From the NCBI GenBank assembly GCA_023484045.1, contig JAMDAA010000036.1, positions 1 through 41,452 of the forward strand: a stretch of 41,452 bases of DNA. The letters are read 5' to 3'. Position 1 is the stretch's first letter. Every line of letters begins with the position of its first letter. Below the pieces are notes generated by a model. That model had not been told where the DNA came from. It worked only from the letters and a program-made list of their open reading frames with translations, and did not search any database. Of this stretch, positions 14,833-20,996 are shown piece by piece. The position numbers and the translations under genes are program-made. This stretch comes from Patescibacteria group bacterium (GTDB lineage: Bacteria; Patescibacteriota; Microgenomatia; Levybacterales; UBA12049).

Positions 14833-15774
14833 ATGGTTAAGACAAAAAAATCTTCAGGCCTCCTTGACCTTTCTGTAAAACTTTGTGGAGTTGTGCTCGA
14901 GAATCCGACTGTTTTATTTTCGGGAATTTATGAGGCGCCCCAAGATTTAATCAACGCTTCTAAAAACGGAGTCGGCGCGATCACGACAAAATCGGTCAGT
15001 ATTAATTTAAGAGAAGGGTACCAACAGCCAAGAATCGTAAAATTTGATCACGGATTTTTAAACGCGGTCGGGCTTAAAAATCCTGGGCTCGAAAAAGCTA
15101 AAGAAGAGCTTAAAAAAATGCTTTCGGAAGCAAAAACTCCGGTAATCACGAGTATCGTTGCCAATAAAACTTCTGAATTTCAGAAACTCGCAAAAGAGAT
15201 AGCGGAGCTAAAACCCCATTTTTTAGAATTAAATCTTTCCTGTCCTAATGTCGAGGCAGAATTCGGCCGGCCGTTTGCGACAGACGCGAAAATTTCGGCA
15301 AAAGTCGTGAAAGCAGTTAAAAAAGTAAGCAAAAAAGTTCCGGTGATCGCAAAACTGACACCCAATGTTTTAGACATAAAAGAAATCGCAAAGGCGGTAG
15401 AAAAAGCGGGCGCGGATTTGATTTCTGCGATAAACACAGTCGGGCCCGGGATGGTGATCGATATTAAAACCAAAAAACCAAAACTCGGAAACAAAAGGGG
15501 AGGAGTTTCGGGTCCGGCGATAAAACCGGTTGCCATTCGTTGTGTTTATGATATTTACGAAGTAGTAAAAATCCCGATTATCGGCGGCGGCGGGATCACC
15601 ACGGGCGAAGATGCGGTCGAAATAATAATGGCAGGTGCAACAGCGGTCGGAATCGGTTCGGCGGTTTATTTACGCGGAAGAAACGTTTTTACAGAAATTT
15701 GTAAAGAAATGGAAACTTTTATGAAAAAAGGAGGATACAAATCATTAAAAGAAATCCGCGGCGCTGCTCATTAA
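14833..15774 (+). CDS. pyrD: Dihydroorotate dehydrogenase (class 1 type)
   Basis: This FMN flavoenzyme oxidises dihydroorotate to orotate in pyrimidine synthesis. The 313 residues form a TIM barrel with the class 1 hallmarks: the substrate loop ELNLSCPNVE, whose Cys is the catalytic base of class 1 enzymes, the Lys-containing strand VIAKLTPN, SAINTVGPGM, and the FMN phosphate site IIGGGGITTGEDAVE with GIGSAVY. There is no N-terminal membrane helix, which argues against the quinone-linked class 2. No pyrK-like electron-transfer gene lies nearby, so the electron acceptor cannot be inferred. It ends 2 bp before pyrF, so the genes are co-transcribed. Confidence 0.95.
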   Translation: MVKTKKSSGLLDLSVKLCGVVLENPTVLFSGIYEAPQDLINASKNGVGAITTKSVSINLREGYQQPRIVKFDHGFLNAVGLKNPGLEKAKEELKKMLSEAKTPVITSIVANKTSEFQKLAKEIAELKPHFLELNLSCPNVEAEFGRPFATDAKISAKVVKAVKKVSKKVPVIAKLTPNVLDIKEIAKAVEKAGADLISAINTVGPGMVIDIKTKKPKLGNKRGGVSGPAIKPVAIRCVYDIYEVVKIPIIGGGGITTGEDAVEIIMAGATAVGIGSAVYLRGRNVFTEICKEMETFMKKGGYKSLKEIRGAAH

Positions 15775-15776
15775 AA

Positions 15777-16631
15777 ATGAAGGATAGTTTTATTTCGGCT
15801 ATCAGAAAAAATTGGAAAAAGAAGAAAACGATGGTTTGTGTTGGCTTAGACAGCGAATACAGTAAAATTCCTCAATTTCTTAAAAATAAATATTTTTCTT
15901 GCGAAAAAACGATTTTGGAGTTCAATAAAGCGATTATTAAGAATACTTTTGATCTAGTTTGTTGCTATAAGATTCAGTATGCTTTTTATGGCGCTTTGGG
16001 AGAAGAAGGGATTTCGGCTTTGAGAAAAACGATCGAATATATTCACGAAAGACATCCTGAAATTCCGGTTATTTTAGACGCAAAAAGAAACGATATCGGA
16101 AATACCTCCGAAGCTTACGCGGTTGAAGTTTTCGACAATTTCGGAGCAGACGCTGCAACGATCAATCCCTATTTAGGAAAGGATTCCTGCGAACCGTTTT
16201 TAGAGAGAAAAGACAAAGGCGTAATTCTACTTTGCAGAACTTCAAATCTCGGAGCAGGGGATTTTCAGGATTTAATTACAAATTTCAACGGTAAGAAAAT
16301 GCCTTTGTATCAAGTTGTCGCGACAAAAATTAGCCGGGATTGGAATAGAAACGGAAACTGCTGTTTAGTGATGGGCGCGACATATCCAAAACAGCTCAAA
16401 ATAGTAAGAAATATAACAGGCGATATGCCGTTTTTGGTTCCGGGGATCGGGTCGCAAGGAGGGTACTTGGAAAACACGATAAAAAATGGTATAGATAGTA
16501 AAGGAGCCGGTCTAATTATCAATTCTTCAAGAGGAATTATTTTTGCGTCAAACGATAAAGATTTTGCCCGGAAAGCGAGGGAAGAAGCGATAAAACTCAA
16601 GAGAGATATTGACAAATATAGATATAATTAA
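15777..16631 (+). CDS. pyrF: Orotidine-5'-phosphate decarboxylase (long type)
   Basis: This enzyme converts OMP to UMP. At 284 residues it is the longer bacterial type. The active-site array DxKxxD is present as ILDAKRNDIGNT, preceded by MVCVGLDSEYSKIP and followed by NPYLGKDS, which matches this type. The end region PGIGSQGG and IINSSRGI form the phosphate-binding loops. It follows pyrD by 2 bp and lacks its own promoter. After its stop comes a GC-rich palindromic block that separates it from pyrE. Confidence 0.95.
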   Translation: MKDSFISAIRKNWKKKKTMVCVGLDSEYSKIPQFLKNKYFSCEKTILEFNKAIIKNTFDLVCCYKIQYAFYGALGEEGISALRKTIEYIHERHPEIPVILDAKRNDIGNTSEAYAVEVFDNFGADAATINPYLGKDSCEPFLERKDKGVILLCRTSNLGAGDFQDLITNFNGKKMPLYQVVATKISRDWNRNGNCCLVMGATYPKQLKIVRNITGDMPFLVPGIGSQGGYLENTIKNGIDSKGAGLIINSSRGIIFASNDKDFARKAREEAIKLKRDIDKYRYN

Positions 16632-16637
16632 TATGGG

Positions 16638-16765
16638 TCCTGTCAGAGGTTTCCTTCCCGCCTCCGCTAAAGCTACGGCGGGCAGGCCCGCCAGCGGTGC
16701 TTCGCCCCTCGAAGTCCGGCTCTGCCGGACGAAGTGGGGTCGGGAGCCCTTCCACCTCTGCCACC
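16638..16765. repeat. GC-rich palindromic block between pyrF and pyrE
   Basis: About 125 bp of GC-rich DNA in an AT-rich setting. CAGAGGT at the left returns inverted as ACCTCTG at the right. Inside are CCCGCC...GGCGGG and the perfect hairpin GTCCGGC-TCT-GCCGGAC with CCCC/GGGG flanks. If translated, the left part reads SAKATAGRPASG, a style similar to the insert in galT. This looks like a compound dispersed palindrome; it could also attenuate or stabilise the pyr mRNA. Confidence 0.7.
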
Positions 16766-16785
16766 CGTTACATTTATATAAAGAT

Positions 16786-17385
16786 ATGGAAAAGAAAAAC
16801 CTAGTTTTAAATCTCTTTAAATGCGGGTGCATTAAGTTTGGAGACTTTACTTTAAAATCCGGGATGAAATCGCCGATCTATATTGACCTTCGGGTTTTAG
16901 TTTCCCACCCCGATGTTTTAAAACAAGCGGCCCGCGCTTATATTTCGATTTTAAAAACATTAAAATTTAAACGCATCGCCGGAATCCCATACGCAGCACT
17001 TCCGATCGCGAGCGCGATTAGCCTTTTATCTTCGCGTCCGATGATTTACACCCGCAAAGAAGTAAAAGATTACGGGACAAAAAAGGCGATCGAAGGAATG
17101 TTTAAAAAAGGAGAGAAAATTGTGGTGATCGACGATATGGTTACAACCGGCGCGTCAAAATTCGAGGCTATTAATCCACTCGAAATGGCCGGGCTTAAAA
17201 TTGAAGACGTTGTCGTGTTAATCGATCGGGAACAAGGAGCAAGAAAGCAGCTGGAGAAAAAAGGATATCGCCTGCATGCGGTTTTAGGCTTAACGGGAAC
17301 ATTGGACATCTTTTTTAAAGAGAGAAAAATTACGAAGAAAAAAATGGAAGAAACCCTAAAATTCTTAGCCGCGAATAGGGTTTAA
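16786..17385 (+). CDS. pyrE: Orotate phosphoribosyltransferase
   Basis: This enzyme joins orotate to PRPP to make OMP, the substrate of the neighbouring PyrF. I start it at the ATG at 16786 (199 residues, MEKKNLVLNLFKCGCIKFGDF), because the track's start at 16609 lies inside pyrF and would translate the GC-rich repeat block. The PRPP-binding motif is IVVIDDMVTTGASK, the flexible-loop segment is KEVKDYGTKKAIEG, and the N-terminal substrate segment is FTLKSGMKSPIYIDLR. TTATATA just upstream could give a leaderless mRNA of its own. Together with pyrD and pyrF it completes dihydroorotate to UMP. Confidence 0.94.
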   Translation: MEKKNLVLNLFKCGCIKFGDFTLKSGMKSPIYIDLRVLVSHPDVLKQAARAYISILKTLKFKRIAGIPYAALPIASAISLLSSRPMIYTRKEVKDYGTKKAIEGMFKKGEKIVVIDDMVTTGASKFEAINPLEMAGLKIEDVVVLIDREQGARKQLEKKGYRLHAVLGLTGTLDIFFKERKITKKKMEETLKFLAANRV

Positions 17386-17401
17386 AACTTTTATTTCTAG
17401 G

Positions 17402-17644
17402 TCAGGCGACTCCTAGCTTGGTTACTTCTTTTCTTGATAGATCAGGCTCTGTAGTTGCTTCTTTTATAGGCGTGAATCCCTTTTTTGTCATCGTACCCAA
17501 TTCGTCATTGACCATGGCTAGTCCACAAAGCTCAGACTCTATGGCATCCTGCTGATAATTTGGGGTGTAATCATTCCAGAAACAATCATTATAATTTAAA
17601 AATAAACATCCGGTGCAAAAGGTTTTTTCTTCGTTTTCTGGCAT
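17402..17644 (-). CDS. Small Cys-containing protein, unknown
   Basis: The 80-residue product has a CxxC pair near the N-terminus (FCTGCLFLNYNDCFWN) plus another Cys at about residue 40, which suggests a small metal site or disulfide. It has no signal peptide or membrane span. A good promoter (TTGACA-17-TAGAAT) lies upstream, which supports a real gene. I do not recognise a family. Confidence 0.55.
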   Translation of the reverse strand: MPENEEKTFCTGCLFLNYNDCFWNDYTPNYQQDAIESELCGLAMVNDELGTMTKKGFTPIKEATTEPDLSRKEVTKLGVA

Positions 17645-17666
17645 ACATTTACATTTATTAATATGG

Positions 17667-17695
17667 ATTCTATTCTAAGTTGTTGCTTCTGTCAA
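17667..17695 (-). promoter_or_regulatory. Promoter TTGACA-17-TAGAAT for the small Cys protein
   Basis: Minus-strand -35 at 17695-17690 and -10 at 17672-17667. It lies between tRNA-Pro and the 80-residue gene; the leader is about 15-20 nt. Confidence 0.7.
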
Positions 17696-17722
17696 ATTGG
17701 TCCGCCTGTAACCGGGTATTTG

Positions 17723-17794
17723 TCGGGGTGCTGGGAATTGAACCCAGTGGCTCTCGGTCCCGAACCGAGCGTGATACCGGTTCACTACACCCCG
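17723..17794 (-). tRNA. tRNA-Pro (anticodon CGG)
   Basis: The minus strand folds into a full cloverleaf of 72 nt: acceptor CGGGGTG/CACCCCG with discriminator A, D-stem GTGA/TCAC with a short 7-nt loop, anticodon stem CTCGG/CCGAG with loop TTCGGGA, and T-arm CTGGG-TTCAATT-CCCAG. The anticodon CGG reads CCG. The 3' CCA is not encoded. ORF 17663..17887 over it is spurious. Confidence 0.95.
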
Positions 17795-17804
17795 AACGTT
17801 TTCT

Positions 17805-17833
17805 ATTTTAACCTTCTTAGTGTTAAAATACAA
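17805..17833 (-). promoter_or_regulatory. Promoter TTGTAT-17-TAAAAT for tRNA-Pro
   Basis: Minus-strand -35 at 17833-17828 and -10 at 17810-17805, 10 bp before the tRNA 5' end. The -35 touches the first CTTAAG repeat block. Confidence 0.6.
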
Positions 17834-17866
17834 ATAAGTAGCTTAAGTTTCTTAAGTTACTTAAAA
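17833..17866. repeat. CTTAAG-type repeat block A
   Basis: Imperfect 10-bp units of the type AAGTNNCTTA are repeated head to tail (GCTTAAGTTTCTTAAGTTACTTAA). The block ends 4 bp before the start codon of the four-helix-bundle gene. Confidence 0.8.
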
Positions 17867-17870
17867 GAAG

Positions 17871-18443
17871 ATGTTGCCCAAATATAAATACCTTTTAACC
17901 TACAGGTATTCAGAGATTGTCCATGATTTGACAGTAGAATTTACTAAAAGATTTATTTTGAGCAACTTTAGCAGCTTAGGAGAAAAACCTGACTTTAGGA
18001 CTGCTGATCAGATGAATCAAGCTGCCAGATCTGGTAAGCAAAATATTATTGAGGGAGTTGGGCAAAGCAGGACATCTAAAAAAGGGGAAATAAAGCTTTT
18101 AGGAGTTGCAAATGCTTCTCTAGAAGAATTACTCGCTGATTTTGAAGATTTCTTAAGACAAAGAAAGCTTAAAATATTTCCAAAGACACACTATAAAATA
18201 CAAAACTTTAGAAAAATTGCCTTTCGGTTGACAGCATTAAGTAACTTAAGTCACCTAGGTAACTTAAAAGAAAAGCCAAATTTGCCAAAAAGTCCGGAAG
18301 AAGCCGGAAATTTTCTCCTTACACTTTGTCATCAGGTGACTTATTTGCTTTCGAAACAAATAAAAAGTCTTGAGGAAAAATTTATAAAAGACGGTGGATA
18401 TTCAGAAAACTTGTTTAAAAAGAGACTAAATAGTAAAATATAA
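17871..18443 (+). CDS. Four-helix-bundle protein with suffix domain (S23/IVS-protein-like, long form)
   Basis: The 190-residue protein matches the long form of the four-helix-bundle family related to proteins encoded in 23S rRNA intervening sequences and to the Avd proteins of diversity-generating systems. The signature is DQMNQAARSGKQNIIEG, then VANASLEELLADFEDFLRQR. The C-terminal part (FLLTLCHQVTYLLSKQIKSL) is the suffix region. The biochemical role of this family is not established. The gene lies between tRNA-Pro and tRNA-Arg. CTTAAG-type repeats flank it on both sides and also run through its own coding sequence at 18238-18270, encoding ALSNLSHLGNLKE just before the suffix domain. It looks like a cassette carried with its repeats. 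Confidence 0.85.
   Translation: MLPKYKYLLTYRYSEIVHDLTVEFTKRFILSNFSSLGEKPDFRTADQMNQAARSGKQNIIEGVGQSRTSKKGEIKLLGVANASLEELLADFEDFLRQRKLKIFPKTHYKIQNFRKIAFRLTALSNLSHLGNLKEKPNLPKSPEEAGNFLLTLCHQVTYLLSKQIKSLEEKFIKDGGYSENLFKKRLNSKI
18238..18270. repeat. CTTAAG-type repeat block B, inside the four-helix-bundle gene
   Basis: TTAAGTAACTTAAGTCACC and the following units repeat the pattern of the flanking blocks but are read as protein (LSNLSHLGNL). The 10-bp unit shifts the reading phase each time, so the encoded residues are not a clean repeat. Confidence 0.8.
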
Positions 18444-18470
18444 GTCGCCTAAGTTACTTATGTGGCTTAA
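18441..18470. repeat. CTTAAG-type repeat block C
   Basis: TAAGTCGCCTAAGTTACTTA and following bases lie between the four-helix-bundle stop and tRNA-Arg. The units are more degenerate than in blocks A and D. Confidence 0.75.
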
Positions 18471-18475
18471 GATTT

Positions 18476-18547
18476 GTCCCCGTAGTTCAACGGATAGAAC
18501 AGACCCGTCCTAAGGGTCCAATGGAGGTCCGACTCCTCTCGGGGACG
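18476..18547 (+). tRNA. tRNA-Arg (anticodon CCT)
   Basis: The cloverleaf is complete at 72 nt: acceptor GTCCCCG/CGGGGAC with discriminator G, D-arm GTTC-AACGGATA-GAAC, anticodon stem GACCC/GGGTC with loop GTCCTAA, and T-arm GGAGG-TCCGACT-CCTCT (one G-T pair). The T-loop begins TCC rather than the usual TTC. The anticodon CCT reads AGG. CCA is not encoded. Confidence 0.93.
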
Positions 18548-18565
18548 CTAATGCTTCTCTCGCCA

Positions 18566-18607
18566 ATAAGTAACTTAAGTCACTTAGGAAACTTAAGTTA
18601 CTTAAAT
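18566..18607. repeat. CTTAAG-type repeat block D
   Basis: Four units (TAAGTAACTTAAGTCACTTA, then GGAAACTTAAGTTACTTAA) fill the gap between tRNA-Arg and the sortase start at 18609. They occupy the place where a sortase promoter would be expected. Confidence 0.8.
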
Positions 18608-18608
18608 T

Positions 18609-19343
18609 ATGAGCAAGTCTGAAATTATTCGTTTTTTAATTCTCCGTTCGATTGGGAATTTTTTGCTGCTTTTTGCGATTTTTGGGGTTGTCGCAACTTT
18701 TGGCCCTACACTTTATTACGAAGCAAGGTTTCGCATTATTCAGGCGAGGGGAGTGACTTATAAAGTTGAAGATCCTGCTGTTGATACAGGAGTTATAGTT
18801 AGCGGAGAAGGACTGCGAAAGGTTTTGCAAAGGCAAAACGAGACTCAAGTCCCAGTGGGCTTTGCAGAACTTCTTCGTGGTCCAAAAGAGCATGTTTTGA
18901 TACCAAAAGATACACAATTTAGTATTTTGATACCAAAGATTGGTGCGAGTTCAAAAGTGTTTCCAAACGTAGATGCATCCAACGAAAAAGAATTTTTGCC
19001 AGTTTTACAAGAAGGAGTTGCCCATGCCAAGGGTACGGTTTTTCCTGGGAATTTGGGCAATATTTATCTTTTTGCCCATTCAACCGATAATTTTTGGGAT
19101 GTTGGGCGATACAATGCTGTTTTTTATCTCTTAAAAGACTTGTCAAAAGGTGATGATATTATAGTTTTCTTTCAGGACAAAAGACATAATTATGTAGTTA
19201 CGGATTCGATAATAGCTGATCCAAAAGACGTTTCTTATATAGTAAATAGCCAGCAGACAGGAGAAGAAAAACTTATTTTACAAACCTGCTGGCCACCCGG
19301 TACAACATGGAAACGCTTGATAGTTATCGCACGTCCTAAATAG
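18609..19343 (+). CDS. Sortase family transpeptidase
   Basis: Sortases cut a sorting signal on exported proteins and attach them to the envelope. The 244-residue protein has an N-terminal membrane anchor (about residues 13-34), a linker and an extracytoplasmic beta-barrel. The catalytic triad is visible: His157 in YLFAHS, Cys227 in LILQTCWPP (the TLxTC motif) and Arg236 in TTWKRL. The class cannot be set by eye. I see no LPxTG signal on complete proteins in this window; a substrate could be the fibre protein that runs off the right edge. The start lies 1 bp after repeat block D. A second copy of its last 16 codons follows downstream. Confidence 0.93.
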   Translation: MSKSEIIRFLILRSIGNFLLLFAIFGVVATFGPTLYYEARFRIIQARGVTYKVEDPAVDTGVIVSGEGLRKVLQRQNETQVPVGFAELLRGPKEHVLIPKDTQFSILIPKIGASSKVFPNVDASNEKEFLPVLQEGVAHAKGTVFPGNLGNIYLFAHSTDNFWDVGRYNAVFYLLKDLSKGDDIIVFFQDKRHNYVVTDSIIADPKDVSYIVNSQQTGEEKLILQTCWPPGTTWKRLIVIARPK

Positions 19344-19375
19344 AGATTAGAATAAATCAATTGAATCGCGCGGTA

Positions 19376-19402
19376 GGGCGAGCCTCGCCTTCGGCGGGCC
19401 GC
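19376..19402. repeat. GC-rich hairpin at the sortase vestige junction
   Basis: GGCGA-GCC-TCGCC (19377-19389) overlaps CTCGCC-TTC-GGCGGG (19384-19398). It is a sharp GC island in AT-rich DNA and abuts the sortase vestige. Confidence 0.7.
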
Positions 19403-19449
19403 CCGGAACTACCTGGAAGAGATTGATTGTGATCGCAAGACCCAAATAA
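19399..19449 (+). pseudogene. Vestigial 3' end of a second sortase gene
   Basis: Seventeen codons read PPGTTWKRLIVIARPK then TAA. The intact sortase ends with the same 16 residues. At the DNA level 9 of the 16 sense codons and the stop codon differ (for example CGC against AGA for Arg), so the copy is a diverged ortholog under past selection rather than a fresh duplication. No start or catalytic Cys remains. Confidence 0.85.
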
Positions 19450-19521
19450 ATTTTTAATTACTAAATTTCAAAAATTAAAACATTTAGATTTGATTAAAAA
19501 TTTAAAATTTCGAATTTAAAA

Positions 19522-20730
19522 TTATTTTAGTCCCACCGTATAAAGACTTGGGGACAGATCGGGATTTCCGAGGTCTGTTAAAATGACTAACTTTGATCCA
19601 TTGGGCCATGGAAAGATATAGCTATCCAAAAACGGTCCAGCGTAGACGGTTGTAATATTAGAATTGTCATATTCAAAGATATTGATTTTTTTATCCTCGA
19701 CAAATATCAGGTGTTTTGAATCAGGAAACCAAGCCAGACTCGGAAGCCAATTTGAAGTTTTCTTGGTGTTGCCGGCATCGATTCGGAAGTTCTTATCCTC
19801 TTTAATATCATAAACGTATGTATTGCTCTTTGTTAGAGTTCTCTCTTCTATTTCTGAATCTGCGCCGATAATCCTCGGATTAATCACGATCGGCAAAGTT
19901 GCGGATTGGGACGCTTCGTAAAGAACCTTTGTGTCATCGGGCGACCATGCGATCACCCTAAAATTTTCTGAAATCATTTGCCGTAAGTTAGATTTTAGTC
20001 CGATAAGTCTGGATTTTTCTTTATCTTGTTTGTCTTTTTCCCATTGATCTTGATATGTGCTAAGGGTCGCGGTTATGTCTTTTGGGCTTTGGTTAAATCC
20101 GTCGGCTTGAAGTAAATAAATCGTAGGCTGCCTATTTTCTCCCGAGATCGCCGCGATTATTTGTTGTCCATCGGGCGACCACGAAAGTTTTGCCTTTGAA
20201 AATGTGTCGGTTGTGTCGTCAGCGATTTGTGTCGACCCACTCTGGAGTGTAATAATCGGTCTCGTGCTCATATCGAGAACATATGCTCCATTTTTTCGCG
20301 GGGACTGAGAACTTAATGTATAAGTGATTCGGGTTTGGGATGGATCAAGACTTGGGTTATCGATCCCGTTTAAACTTATTCCTTCGAGTTTTGGGTTGGT
20401 TGGGAAAAGTGTGGCTTCGGCCTTAGATACAACCTCTTTTTGTACTTTGATTTTTTTCTCCCACGGAAAATAACCTTCTTTATAGATTTTAATCGCGTAT
20501 GTGCCCGGCCTAAGATTAATTGTATTATCTGTAGCCGTTGTCAAGTGGCCGTCGACAAAAACTTGGGCGCCATTAGGGGAGCTAGTCGCGACGAGAAGAC
20601 CTGTTTCGGAAAATCCGATTTTTCCCTCCCCGAATCCGAAACGATACCCTTTACCATACAAGATTAACATTATTGTGCTGACGGTCAGGAATAGAAAAAT
20701 TACAATCGGAATTAAAATTTGTTTTTTCAC
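19522..20730 (-). CDS. PEGA-domain membrane-anchored protein with beta-propeller-like C-terminus
   Basis: The 402-residue product starts at a GTG (MKKQILIPIVIFLF). One N-terminal span (about 5-25) is followed by an extracytoplasmic PEGA domain (about 45-110: VATSSPNGAQVFVDGHLT, LRPGTYAIKIYKEGYFPWEK). After that come repeated blades of TolB/WD40-like style (LSWSPDGQQIIAAIS, IAWSPDDTKVLYEAS, LAWFPDSKHLIFVED). PEGA domains are found on surface proteins and probably bind envelope partners. Its promoter TTGCAA-17-TATAAT ends 7 bp before the GTG, giving a leaderless mRNA. It converges with the sortase vestige. Confidence 0.88.
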   Translation of the reverse strand: MKKQILIPIVIFLFLTVSTIMLILYGKGYRFGFGEGKIGFSETGLLVATSSPNGAQVFVDGHLTTATDNTINLRPGTYAIKIYKEGYFPWEKKIKVQKEVVSKAEATLFPTNPKLEGISLNGIDNPSLDPSQTRITYTLSSQSPRKNGAYVLDMSTRPIITLQSGSTQIADDTTDTFSKAKLSWSPDGQQIIAAISGENRQPTIYLLQADGFNQSPKDITATLSTYQDQWEKDKQDKEKSRLIGLKSNLRQMISENFRVIAWSPDDTKVLYEASQSATLPIVINPRIIGADSEIEERTLTKSNTYVYDIKEDKNFRIDAGNTKKTSNWLPSLAWFPDSKHLIFVEDKKINIFEYDNSNITTVYAGPFLDSYIFPWPNGSKLVILTDLGNPDLSPSLYTVGLK

Positions 20731-20737
20731 TCCTTAT

Positions 20738-20766
20738 ATTATAAGAGGTTAAAATGACTCTTGCAA
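20738..20766 (-). promoter_or_regulatory. Promoter TTGCAA-17-TATAAT for the PEGA protein gene
   Basis: Minus-strand -35 at 20766-20761 and a perfect -10 at 20743-20738. The predicted transcription start falls on the GTG at 20730. Confidence 0.72.
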
Positions 20767-20868
20767 TGTTTAATCTAATCGCTTTATAATCGAACTTAAT
20801 AAGGTCAAAAATCGCTTTTTTGATATATTAAAGTAATATATTGATATATTTTATCAAATTCAATATTT

Positions 20869-20904
20869 ATGTTAAATAAACGAATCGGAATCGATTTGGG
20901 AACC
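20869..20904 (+). pseudogene. mreB: Vestigial 5' end of a second mreB allele
   Basis: Twelve codons read MLNKRIGIDLGT; the intact mreB 128 bp downstream starts MLSKRIGIDLGT. Eleven of 12 residues match, yet ten of the twelve codons differ at the DNA level. After codon 12 similarity stops and a structured GC-rich element begins. The frame runs on into mreB out of phase and stops there, so this is a remnant or at most a short leader peptide. Confidence 0.8.
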
Positions 20905-20967
20905 CCGCACAGTCCTTACTTCCTCTCAAGGTTTTCATCCTTGCATCGGAAGGGCGGATGTACGGGG
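20903..20967 (+). ncRNA. Structured GC-rich leader element upstream of mreB (function unknown)
   Basis: The 65 nt fold into one nested hairpin: CCCCG/CGGGG (20903-20907 with 20963-20967), ACA/TGT, TCC/GGA, CTTCC/GGAAG (20919-20923 with 20948-20952) and CAAGG-TTTTCAT-CCTTG at the tip. It is followed by an A-rich stretch and the Shine-Dalgarno sequence of mreB. It could be a cis-acting RNA controlling mreB or a mobile palindrome at the allele junction; I cannot tell which. Confidence 0.5.
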
Positions 20968-20984
20968 CAAGCTGCTAATTTAAA

Positions 20985-20991
20985 AAGGAGG
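20985..20991 (+). promoter_or_regulatory. Strong Shine-Dalgarno AAGGAGG for mreB
   Basis: AAGGAGG lies 5 bp before the ATG at 20997. It fixes the start and contrasts with the many genes here that have no room for a ribosome-binding site. Confidence 0.85.
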
Positions 20992-20996
20992 GCAGA

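Noticed and set aside
16609-16785. 58-residue N-terminal extension of PyrE
   Set aside because: It overlaps pyrF and translates a GC-rich palindromic repeat; PyrE homology starts at 16786.
17663-17887. 74-residue ORF over tRNA-Pro
   Set aside because: It runs through the tRNA gene and a repeat block on the opposite strand and has no coding character.
17833-18607. CRISPR array from the repeated CTTAAG blocks
   Set aside because: Units are about 10 bp, imperfect and without unique spacers; no cas genes are near.
19440-19521. Rho-independent terminator between the sortase vestige and the PEGA gene
   Set aside because: The DNA is AT-rich with weak inverted similarity only; no GC stem followed by a U-run is visible.
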